Position numbers and translations under genes: made by a program. Below are positions 54,251-64,000 of a stretch of 64,000 nucleotides of DNA, piece by piece. The stretch lies in contig BTRK01000002.1 in NCBI GenBank assembly GCA_036245805.1, forward strand, positions 10,784,689 through 10,848,688, written 5' to 3'. Every line of letters begins with the position of its first letter. Positions within the stretch are counted from its first letter, which is position 1. A model generated the notes under the pieces. That model was not told where the DNA came from and ran no database searches. It worked only from the letters and a program-made list of their open reading frames with translations. The DNA is from Pristionchus mayeri. Its lineage: Eukaryota > Nematoda > Chromadorea > Rhabditida > Neodiplogasteridae.

Positions 54251-56974
54251 TTGACCGATTCGAATATTTAAAACGGACCGACAGCCCACGATCAATTTTG
54301 TTGTTCCAAAGAGCCCACATTAGTGTCAGACAATTTTGCCGTATTTCAGCAAATCATGGCTTCCCTAAGAAAATTCTAATGGCTGTTAGAAAAGTCATAT
54401 GCTCTTTAAAAAATTATGACGCCTATCTGAAATTTTTACCATCGCTCAGAAAATTCCTACGGCCCTCAAAAAAATTCTGACAGCTCTTAGAGTATTCAAA
54501 CGGGCCTCAGAAAATTCAGGGTTGTATCTAAAAATTCCGACGGCCCTCAGAAAATTCTGACGATATCCATGAGAGCCTTGTGAGGTCTAAAGAGGCAATC
54601 AGATTTTTTGAGGGTCTTCGGAATATTTTGAGGGTCGTTAGCATTTTCTAAAGTCCATATGAATTTTCTCAGGGCCGTCGGAATTGTCTGAGGATCGTCG
54701 GAATATTTTTAGGGGCGTCTACTATATGAGAGATTATCTGAGCGGATTCACATACACCCGTACAGCAAAAAATAGATTTCTCTGAAAATACGTTTCTCGG
54801 GTCAGTTTTTCACGTAGAGAAAGAAAATCGACCTTAGGAAGTCGTATATATGACGCCTCATTCTCTGCCGTGCGCCGAAGTGGGCGGTCGGTTTTGAAAA
54901 CTTTTGAACGGCTCATCTAAACCCCACACATATATAGTTTTCCTGAAAGATCTCGACGAGATAAGCATTTTTACTGCTGAAAGTGAAGTGCTAGCTCATC
55001 TAAAAAAAAGTTATGCCCGGTTGAATTTTTAAATTGGCCGCCTTGGAAAATTTTATTCCTGCTGGGGGTTTTTGAAGAACTTCATTGAATTCGTCGTAAA
55101 AAGTTAGTCTAGAATATCGGAAGTTCGTTCCTAATCGCGGTGCCCCAAGGGATTAATTATGCGCCGAAGAGCTCGGGTTTCTATGATTTCTAACTAAAAA
55201 ATCGGTTTTTTGAGTTAAACTTTTTTAGATCGAACCTTCGTGAGCTGTAATGTCGAAATTTGGATTCTACGTGTAAAACTACACCAGAAAATCAATTTTT
55301 CATGAAAATTTGTGATATCAATTTTTTCGGCTTTTTCGACCTCAAAAATATGAAATTGTTTTCCTAAAATTCCAACCATAAGAGCATTTAGGGTCGAAAA
55401 ATTGATATCACAAAATTTCACGAAAAATTGATTTTCTGGTGTAGTTTTACACGTAGAATTCAAATTTCGACATTACAGCTCACGAAGGTTCGATCTAAAA
55501 AAGTTTAACTCAAAAAACCGATTTTTTAGCTCGAAATCATAGAAACCCGAGCTAGCTCTTCACGTTCAACAGTAAAAATGCTTATCTCGGCGAGATCTTT
55601 CAGAAAAACTATACATGCGTGGGGTTTAGATGAGCCGTTCAAAAGTTTTCAAAACCGACCGCCCACTTCGGCGCACGGCAGAGAATGAGGGGTCATAGAT
55701 ACGACTTCATAAGGTCGATTTTCTTTCTCTACTTGAAAAACTGACCCGGGAGACGTATTTTCAGAGAAATCTATTTTTTGCTGTACGAGTCATGGATGAA
55801 ATTGCTCGATCCTCTCAGATAGTCTCTCATATCTATGTACTTTCAGAATTGTCCCAGAATATTGAGAATTTTATGAGGACGGACTGTGTCAGTGGACCAT
55901 CAACTTTTTCTGAAGGGCTCTCGGAATTTTATGAGAGCCTCTCAGAAATTTCTGAGACTCATGGGAATTTTCGGAATATTTTGAGCGACGTCGCATATCT
56001 CTGTGCACCTTCGTAATTTTCTTAGAGCGGTCAGCTTTTTTTAGGGTAGTGAGAATTTTATGATGGCGTTCGACTGTCTCTGTGGACAATCAGAGTTTTT
56101 TGAAGGACTCTCAGATTTTTTTGAGAAATTTTGAAATTCTCAGAAATTTTGGTGCTTCATCGGAATTTTATGACAGCCGTCGGATTTCTCGAAATGCCGT
56201 TAGAATTTTCTGAAGAAATTTCTGAGATGCTCTCAAAAAATCTGAGAGGCCTTCAAAAAACTCTGATTGTCCACAGAGACAGTAACGCCATAAAATTATC
56301 GCTTCCCTCAAAAAATGCTGACCACTCTAAGAAAATTCTGAAGGTGCACAGAGATATGCGAGGTCGCACCAAATATTCCGACGACTCTCAGAAAATTCCC
56401 ACGAGCCTCAGAAATTTCTGAAAAGCTCTCATTAAATTCTGAGAGCACTTCGGAAAAATTTCCCCAGTCCAACGTCCGCATAAAATTCTCTCTAATCTGT
56501 GACAATTATGAAGGTGCATAAATATAGTCGACGTCGACGTCCCTAAAAATATTCCGACGATCCTCAGACAAATCAGGGTGCCCTCATACAATGCATATGG
56601 ACTTTAGAAAATTCAAACGGCCCTCAAAATATTCAGAAGATCCTCAAAAAATTATGATTGTATCTATAGACCGCACAAGGCTCTCAGGGATATCGCAGGA
56701 ATTTTCTTAGGGCCGACGGAATTTTTAGATGGAATCCTGAATTTTCTGATTCCCGTCTGAAGACTCTAAGAGCTGTCAGAATTTTTGGAGGGCCGTATTA
56801 ATTTTTATGAGCAATGGAAAAATTGTTCAGATAGGCGTCAGAATTTTTTAAAGAGCCATAGGAATTTTCTATGGGAAGCCATGATTTGCTGAAATCTGGC
56901 AAAATTTTCTGACACTACTGTGGGCTCTTTGGTAACAATAAAAATGATCGGGGTCGGTCGTTTTTTAATATTCG

Positions 56975-57262
56975 AATTGGTCAAGATCCGCAGTGTTGGT
57001 CAGGATCAGCAGGGTTAGTCAAAATCAGCAGGGTTGGTCAAGATCCGCAGAGTTGGTCAGGATCCGCAGGGTTGGTCAAAATCAGCAGGGTTAGTCACAC
57101 CCCGCAGGGTTGGTCAGAATCCGCAGGGTTGGTCAGAATCAGCAGGCTTGGTCAAAATCAGCAGGGTTGGTCAAAATCAGCAGGGTTGGTCAAGATCCGC
57201 AGGGTTGGTCAGGATCCGCAGGGTTGGTCAAAATCAGCAGGGTTAGTCAGACCCCGTGTAAA
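56975..57262 (+). repeat. Right-arm satellite, proximal block
   Basis: About fifteen 19-bp units of the type GCAGGGTTGGTCAGAATCC directly after the arm junction, ending at GTTAGTCAGACCCCG before unique sequence. Confidence 0.9.
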
Positions 57263-58030
57263 GAATACGGAGAATCTATCTGACGCCTCGCCCGAATGCA
57301 CTCCAACGTACACCGGGACCACAGGGCAGACAAACTCCGCATCTTACAAATCAGCAACTGATGATACCCTGAAGTGAATGCAAAATGCTTTCTCGGGCAT
57401 AGCCTTCGGCGTACCCTAGCAAATTACACTCACAACCGGCTCGCACCAGCTGCTTAGTCTCGGATCTAGCCACCGCGCCATATGCGGAGTGACACACCGG
57501 CGAAAGACAATGCGCACCCCGCACCGTATGTGGAGGGCACGACTTCCGATCAGACCGAGTCTGACCGGCAGACCGCAACGTAAGGAAAAGAAAGAGGGAA
57601 ATGGAAAATCAACTAGAGCACCAAACTCTGTGATAAATTCAAACCCACTTGCTCTGTGAAACAATGATAGAAGAATAGCCTTTATTGAGAGATAAGTCCA
57701 GGCCACTGCATACAATCATCCATGTTCCGAACGCAAGAACTCTCTTCTATCGAACAACCATCTTCGACGCCCGACAACAACAACAACTCGCCACAGGCGA
57801 GGCAACAACAACAACTGATTTGAAAACAGGAAAGGAAATGATGAGAAACTCGGCGATACTAAGCTAGATAGTGTGTGGAATGAAGAGGGCGGGAAAATAC
57901 ACCCAGCATACGGTAAGCACACACTATATTTGACGGATATTGATACGGCTCTGGGGGGAAATTACGATAAATGGGTGTAATATTATAATAAATCGCATTT
58001 ACAGGATTAAGGGGATTGCCAGGGGCACAT
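57263..58030. other. Unique segment interrupting the satellite
   Basis: About 770 bases of non-repetitive sequence between two satellite blocks. It includes a CAACAACAACAACTCG / CAACAACAACAACTG pair around 57776-57815 and a family C-like fragment GTGTGTGGAATGAAGAGG near 57869. Frames on the minus strand up to 99 codons show no domain. It may be an inserted element or original sequence caught within the array. Confidence 0.5.
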
Positions 58031-61000
58031 CCTCTTCACCCGCAGGATTGGTCAGAATCCGCAGGGTTGGTCAAGATCCGCAGTGTTGGTCAGGATCAGC
58101 AGGGTTGGTCACGATCAGCAGGGTTGGTCAGGATCCGCAGGGTTGGTCAGACCCCACAGGGTTGGTCAGAATCAGCAGGGTTAGTCAGAATCCGCAGGGT
58201 TGGTCAAGATCCGCAGTGTTGGTCAAAATCAGCAGGGTTAGTCAGACACCCGCAGGGTTGGTCAGAATCCGCAGGGTTGGTCAGAATCAGCAGGGTTGGT
58301 CAGAATCAGCAGGGTTGGTCAAGATCCGCAGGGTTGGTCAGGATCCGCAGGGTTGGTCAGACCCCGCAGGGTTGGTTAGAATCAGCAGGGTTGGTCAGAC
58401 CCCACAGGGTTGGTCAGAATCAGCAGGGTTAGTCAGACACCCGCAGGGTTGGTCAGAATCCGCAGGGTTGGTCAGAATCAGCAGGGTTGGTCAAGATCCG
58501 CAGGGTTGGTCAAGATCCGCAGGGTTAGTCAGACCCCCCCAGGGTTGGTCAGAATCCGCAGGGTTGGTCAGAATCAGCAGGGTTGGTCAAGATCCGCAGG
58601 CTTGGTCAAAATCAGCAGGGTTGGTCAAGATCCGCAGTGTTGGTCAGGATCAGCAGGGTTGGTCACGATCAGCAGGGTTGGTCAAAATCAGCAGGGTTAG
58701 TCAGACCCCGCAGGGTTGGTCAGAATCCGCAGGGTTGGTCAGAATCAGCAGGGTTGGGCAAGATCCGCAGGGTTGGTCAAAATCAGCAGGGTTGGTCAAG
58801 ATCCGCAGGGTTGGTCAAAATCAGCAGAGTTAGTCAGACCCCGCAGGGTTGGTCAGAATCCGCAGGGTTGGTCAGAATCAGCAGGGTTGGTCAAAATCAG
58901 CAGGGTTGGTCAAGATCCGCAGTGTTGGTCAGGATCAGCAGGGTTGGTCACGATCAGCAGGGTTGGTCAAAATCAGCAGGGTTAGTCAGACCCCGCAGGG
59001 TTGGTCAGAATCCGCAGGGTTGGTCAGAATCAGCAGGGTTGGGCAAGATCCGCAGGGTTGGTCAAAATCAGCAGGGTTGGTCAAGATCCGCAGGGTTAGT
59101 CAGACCCCGCAGGGTTGGTCAGAATCAGCAGGGTTGGTCAAGATCCGCAGGGTTGGTCAAAATCAGCAGGGTTGGTCAAGATCCGCAGTGTTGGTCAGGA
59201 TCAGCAGGGTTGGTCACGATCAGCAGGGTTGGTCAAAATCAGCAGGGTTAGTCAGACCCCGCAGGGTTGGTCAGAATCCGCAGGGTTGGTCAGAATCAGC
59301 AGGGTTGGGCAAGATCCGCAGGGTTGGTCAAAATCAGCAGGGTTGGTCAAGATCCGCAGGGTTGGTCAAAATCAGCAGAGTTAGTCAGACCCCGCAGGGT
59401 TGGTCAGAATCCGCAGGGTTGGTCAGAATCAGCAGGGTTGGTCAAAATCAGCAGGGTTGGTCAAAATCAGCAGGGTTGGTCAAGATCCGCAGGGTTGGTC
59501 AGGATCCGCAGGGTTGGTCAAAATCAGCAGGGTTGGTCAAGATCCGCAGTGTTGGTCAGGATCAGCAGGGTTGGTCACGATCAGCAGGGTTGGTCAAAAT
59601 CAGCAGGATTAGTCAGACCCCGCAGGGTTGGTTAGAATCCGCAGGGTTGGTCAAAATTAGCAGGATTAGTCAGACCCCGCAGGGTTGGTTAGAATCCGCA
59701 GGGTTGGTCAGAATCAGCAGGGTTGGTCAAGATCTGCAGGGTTGGTCACGATCAGCAGGGTTGGTCAAGATCCGCAGGGTTGGTCAGGATCCGCAGGGTT
59801 GGTCAGACCCCGCAGGGTTGGTCAGAATCAGCAGGGTTGGTCAAGATCCGCAGGGTTGGTCAGAATCAGCAGGGTTGGTCAAGATCCGCAGGGTTGGTCA
59901 GACCCCGCAGGGTTGGTCAGAATCAGCAGGGTTGGTCAAGATCCGCAGGGTTGGTCAGAATCAGCAGGGTTGGTCAAGATCTGCAGGGTTGGTCAAAATC
60001 AGCAGGGTTGGTCAGAATCAGCAGGGTTGGTCAAGATCCGCAGGGTTGGTCAAAATCAGCAGGGTTGGTCAAGATCCGCAGGGTTGGTCAAAATCAGCAG
60101 GGTTGGTCAAAATCAGCAGGGTTGGTCAGAATCAGCAGGGTTGGTCAAGATCCGCAGGGTTGGTCAAAATTAGCAGGGTTAGTCAGACCCCGCAGGGTTG
60201 GTCAGAATCCGCAGGGTTGGTTAGAATCAGCAGGGTTGGTCAAGATCCGCAGGGTTGGTCAAAATCAGCAGGGTTGGTGAAGATCCGCAGGGTTGGTCAA
60301 AATCAACAGGGTTAGTCAGACCCCGCAGGGTTGGTCAGAATCCGCAGGGTTGGTCAAGATCCGCAGTGTTCGTCAGGATCAGCAGGGTTGGTCACGATCA
60401 GCAGGGTTGGTCAAAATCAGCAGGGTTAGTCAGACCCCCCAGGGTTGGTCACTATCAGCAGGGTTGGTCAGAATCAGCAGGGTTGGTCAAGATCCGCAGT
60501 GTTGGTCAGGATCAGCAGGGTTGGTCACGATCAGCAGGGTTGGTCAAAATCAGCAGGGTTAGTCAGACCCCGCAGGGTTGGTCAGAATCAGCAGGGTTGG
60601 TCAAGATCTGCAGGGTTGGTCAAAATCAGCAGGGTTGGTCAAGATCCGCAGTGTTGGTCAGGATCAGCAGGGTTGGTCACGATCAGCAGGGTTGGTCAAA
60701 ATCAGCAGGGTTGGTCAGAATCAGCAGGGTTGGTCAAGATCGGCAGGGTTGGTCAAAATTAGCAGGGTTAGTCAGACCCCGCAGGGTTGGTCAGAATCCG
60801 CAGGGTTGGTTAGAATCAGCAGGGTTGGTCAAGATCCGCAGGGTTGGTCAAAATCAGCAGGGTTGGTGAAGATCCGCAGGGTTGGTCAAAATCAACAGGG
60901 TTAGTCAGACCCCGCAGGGTTGGTCAGAATCCGCAGGGTTGGTCAGAATCAGCAGGGTTGGTCAAGATCCGCAGGGTTGGTCAGGATCCGCAGGGTTGGT

Positions 61001-64000
61001 CAGACCCCGCAGGGTTGGTCAGAATCAGCAGGGTTGGTCAGACCTCGCAGGGTTGGTCAGAATCAGCAGGGTTGGTCAAGATCCGGAGGGTTGGTCAAAA
61101 TCAGCAGGGTTGGTCAAGATCCGCTGGGTTGGTCAAAATCAGCAGGGTTAGTCAGACCCCGCAGGGTTGGTCAGAATCCGCAGGGTTGGTCAGAATCAGC
61201 AGGGTTGGTCAAAATCAGCAGGGTTGGTCAAAATCAGCAGGGTTGGTCAAGATCCGCAGGGTTGGTCAGGATCCGCAGGGTTGGTCAAAATCAGCAGGGT
61301 TGGTCAAGATCCGCAGTGTTGGTCAGGATCAGCAGGGTTGGTCACGATCAGCAGGGTTGGTCAAAATCAGCAGGATTAGTCAGACCCCGCAGGGTTGGTT
61401 AGAATCCGCAGGGTTGGTCAAAATTAGCAGGATTAGTCAGACCCCGCAGGGTTGGTTAGAATCCGCAGGGTTGGTCAGAATCAGCAGGGTTGGTCAAGAT
61501 CTGCAGGGTTGGTCACGATCAGCAGGGTTGGTCAAGATCCGCAGGGTTGGTCAGGATCCGCAGGGTTGGTCAGACCCCGCAGGGTTGGTCAGAATCAGCA
61601 GGGTTGGTCAAGATCCGCAGGGTTGGTCAGAATCAGCAGGGTTGGTCAAGATCCGCAGGGTTGGTCAGACCCCGCAGGGTTGGTCAGAATCAGCAGGGTT
61701 GGTCAAGATCCGCAGGGTTGGTCAGAATCAGCAGGGTTGGTCAAGATCTGCAGGGTTGGTCAAAATCAGCAGGGTTGGTCAGAATCAGCAGGGTTGGTCA
61801 AGATCCGCAGGGTTGGTCAAAATCAGCAGGGTTGGTCAAGATCCGCAGGGTTGGTCAAAATCAGCAGGGTTGGTCAAAATCAGCAGGGTTGGTCAGAATC
61901 AGCAGGGTTGGTCAAGATCCGCAGGGTTGGTCAAAATTAGCAGGGTTAGTCAGACCCCGCAGGGTTGGTCAGAATCCGCAGGGTTGGTTAGAATCAGCAG
62001 GGTTGGTCAAGATCCGCAGGGTTGGTCAAAATCAGCAGGGTTGGTGAAGATCCGCAGGGTTGGTCAAAATCAACAGGGTTAGTCAGACCCCGCAGGGTTG
62101 GTCAGAATCCGCAGGGTTGGTCAAGATCCGCAGTGTTCGTCAGGATCAGCAGGGTTGGTCACGATCAGCAGGGTTGGTCAAAATCAGCAGGGTTAGTCAG
62201 ACCCCCCAGGGTTGGTCACTATCAGCAGGGTTGGTCAGAATCAGCAGGGTTGGTCAAGATCCGCAGTGTTGGTCAGGATCAGCAGGGTTGGTCACGATCA
62301 GCAGGGTTGGTCAAAATCAGCAGGGTTAGTCAGACCCCGCAGGGTTGGTCAGAATCAGCAGGGTTGGTCAAGATCTGCAGGGTTGGTCAAAATCAGCAGG
62401 GTTGGTCAAGATCCGCAGTGTTGGTCAGGATCAGCAGGGTTGGTCACGATCAGCAGGGTTGGTCAAAATCAGCAGGGTTGGTCAGAATCAGCAGGGTTGG
62501 TCAAGATCGGCAGGGTTGGTCAAAATTAGCAGGGTTAGTCAGACCCCGCAGGGTTGGTCAGAATCCGCAGGGTTGGTTAGAATCAGCAGGGTTGGTCAAG
62601 ATCCGCAGGGTTGGTCAAAATCAGCAGGGTTGGTGAAGATCCGCAGGGTTGGTCAAAATCAACAGGGTTAGTCAGACCCCGCAGGGTTGGTCAGAATCCG
62701 CAGGGTTGGTCAGAATCAGCAGGGTTGGTCAAGATCCGCAGGGTTGGTCAGGATCCGCAGGGTTGGTCAGACCCCGCAGGGTTGGTCAGAATCAGCAGGG
62801 TTGGTCAGACCTCGCAGGGTTGGTCAGAATCAGCAGGGTTGGTCAAGATCCGGAGGGTTGGTCAAAATCAGCAGGGTTGGTCAAGATCCGCTGGGTTGGT
62901 CAAAATCAGCAGGGTTAGTCAGACCCCGCAGGGTTGGTCAGAATCCGCAGGGTTGGTCAGAACCAGCAGGGTTGGTCAAAATCAGCAGGGTTGGTCAAGA
63001 TCCGCAGGGTTGGTCAGGATCCGCAGGGTTGGTCAAAATCAGCAGGGTTAGTCAGACCCCGCAGGGTTGGTCAGAATCCGCAGAGTTGGTCAAGATCCGC
63101 AGTGTTGGTCAGGATCAGCAGGGTTGGTCACGATCAGCAGGGTTGGTCAAAATCAGCAGGGTTAGTCAGACCCCGCAGGGTTGGTCAGAATCCGCAGGGT
63201 TGGTCAAGATCCGCAGTGTTGGTCAGGATCAGCAGGGTTGGTCACGATCAGCAGGGTTGGTCAAGATCCGCAGGGTTGGTCAGGATCCGCAGGGTTGGTC
63301 AGACCCCGCAGGGTTGGTCAGAATCAGCAGGGTTGGTCAGACCTCGCAGGGTTGGTCAGAATCAGCAGGGTTGGTCAAGATCCGCAGGGTTGGTCAAAAT
63401 CAGCAGGGTTGGTCAAGATCCGCTGGGTTGGTCAAAATCAGCAGGGTTAGTCAGACCCCGCAGGGTTGGTCAGAATCCGCAGGGTTGGTCAGAACCAGCA
63501 GGGTTGGTCAAAATCAGCAGGGTTGGTCAAGATCCGCAGGGTTGGTCAGGATCCGCAGGGTTGGTCAAAATCAGCAGGGTTAGTCAGACCCCGCAGGGTT
63601 GGTCAGAATCCGCAGAGTTGGTCAAGATCCGCAGTGTTGGTCAGGATCAGCAGGGTTGGTCACGATCAGCAGGGTTGGTCAAAATCAGCAGGGTTGGTCA
63701 AGATCCGCTGGGTTGGTCAAAATCAGCAGGGTTAGTCAGACCCCGCAGGGTTGGTCAGAATCCGCAGGGTTGGTCAGAACCAGCAGGGTTGGTCAAAATC
63801 AGCAGGGTTGGTCAAGATCCGCAGGGTTGGTCAGGATCCGCAGGGTTGGTCAAAATCAGCAGGGTTAGTCAGACCCCGCAGGGTTGGTCAGAATCCGCAG
63901 AGTTGGTCAAGATCCGCAGTGTTGGTCAGGATCAGCAGGGTTGGTCACGATCAGCAGGGTTGGTCAAAATCAGCAGGGTTAGTCAGGATCCGCAGGGTTG
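58031..64000 (+). repeat. Right-arm satellite, main block (19-bp unit, continues past window end)
   Basis: About 310 head-to-tail copies of a 19-bp unit with constant GCAGGGTTGGTCA and a variable six-base part (GAATCC, AGATCC, AAATCA, GACCCC, GGATCA, CGATCA). The plus strand is G-rich. No unit contains an in-frame stop in most phases, so long frames exist in all three plus-strand frames, reading GWSESAGLVRIRRVGQNQQ. I regard these as by-products of the repeat. Confidence 0.95.
59400..62965 (+). repeat. 1,767-bp higher-order repeat, about two copies
   Basis: From about 59400 the order of unit variants repeats exactly 1,767 bases later (93 units of 19), extending to about 61198/62965. Rare variants such as GATCGGCAGG, GATCCGGAGG, GATCCGCTGG and AATCAACAGG recur at the same offset. 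Shorter higher-order periods of 551, 532 and 285 bases (29, 28 and 15 units) occur on either side. Confidence 0.85.

Larger units (their letters stand above)
53590..64000. mobile_element. Giant foldback / inverted-repeat structure with satellite arms
   Basis: Centred near 55370. Inner arms: 55190-55370 pairs with 55380-55550, and 54755-54990 pairs with 55555-55790. Outer arms: 54240-54740 pairs with 56560-56990, including CCATGATTTGCTGAAAT, TGTGGGCTCTTTGG and the junction CAAGATCCGCAGTGTTGG. Beyond the junctions both sides continue as the same satellite in opposite orientation. Between inner and outer arms are many degenerate TTTTCTGAGGGCCGTCGGAA-like repeats, with about 800 extra bases on the right. 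The layout recalls foldback transposons, whose inverted ends are tandem repeats, but no transposase is visible and the right end is outside the window. Confidence 0.8.

Noticed and set aside
53575..54295. Overlapping 182-237-codon minus-strand frames in the left satellite
   Set aside because: Same cause as above; three overlapping frames encode RVGQ/GWAEKPQ cycles from the repeat.
58849..60315. Long plus-strand frames in the satellite as genes (up to 488 codons)
   Set aside because: They arise because the 19-bp unit has no stop in any frame. The same peptide cycle appears in overlapping frames, most lack ATG, and there are no flanking splice signals or UTR-like sequence.
58031..64000. CRISPR array
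   Set aside because: Units are contiguous 19-bp repeats with no spacers, in a eukaryotic context.
58031..64000. Telomeric repeat
   Set aside because: The unit is 19 bp and lacks TTAGGC, the usual nematode telomere repeat. A subtelomeric position cannot be excluded but nothing supports it.

Overview
The window reads as nematode nuclear DNA, probably from a rhabditid or diplogastrid (Pristionchus-like) worm; this is inferred from gene content and from many short introns, not from a marker gene. Four genes can be reconstructed exon by exon with consistent splice phases: ECH1 (dienoyl-CoA isomerase ending in a peroxisomal SKL signal, minus strand, 12 exons, 26359-29193), vigilin (multi-KH RNA-binding protein, plus strand, 38 coding exons, 1,223 codons, 32564-44718), a small BTB/POZ protein (plus strand, 7 exons, 46072-47885), and the first five exons of a mitochondrial-carrier-homolog (MTCH-like) gene (plus strand, 51465-53415) that runs into a satellite. 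Partial genes are also visible: three terminal exons at 8812-9724, four C-terminal exons of an RRM-like protein on the minus strand (21190-22321), and a lone last exon at 50997-51053.

Layout. 1-26 kb is gene-poor and transposon-rich: a decayed gag zinc-knuckle fragment (2.2-2.6 kb), two foldback elements with 8-bp target duplications (2817-3369; 14118-15104), an apparently intact RTE-like LINE (5877-8799) with a 13-bp target duplication, many hairpin MITEs, and two inverted copies of a TTAA-flanked MITE that carries a tRNA-like sequence (23.8 and 25.1 kb). 26-29.2 kb is ECH1, whose introns carry MITEs. 29.2-32.5 kb is the intergenic/5' region shared by divergent ECH1 and vigilin. 32.5-48.4 kb holds vigilin and the BTB gene, which share a duplicated 3'UTR cassette including a 3'UTR intron. 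48.5-53.4 kb holds the MTCH-like gene and four MITEs. From about 53.6 kb to the end of the window lies one very large inverted structure: a palindromic core near 55.37 kb, degenerate A/T-rich repeats around it, and arms of a 19-bp satellite in opposite orientations. The right arm exceeds 7 kb, contains a 1,767-bp (93 x 19) higher-order repeat, and continues past the window.

The main cross-cutting observation is that mobile-element target-site duplications repeatedly fall on or within about 10 bases of splice sites: the LINE at a 3' splice site, a MITE on an ECH1 donor, and one MITE at a donor and one beside an acceptor in the MTCH-like gene. In addition, a vigilin intron carries five decayed tandem copies of its own 3' splice site plus the start of the next exon. 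Together these suggest that mobile and tandem repeats are duplicating splice sites at this locus.
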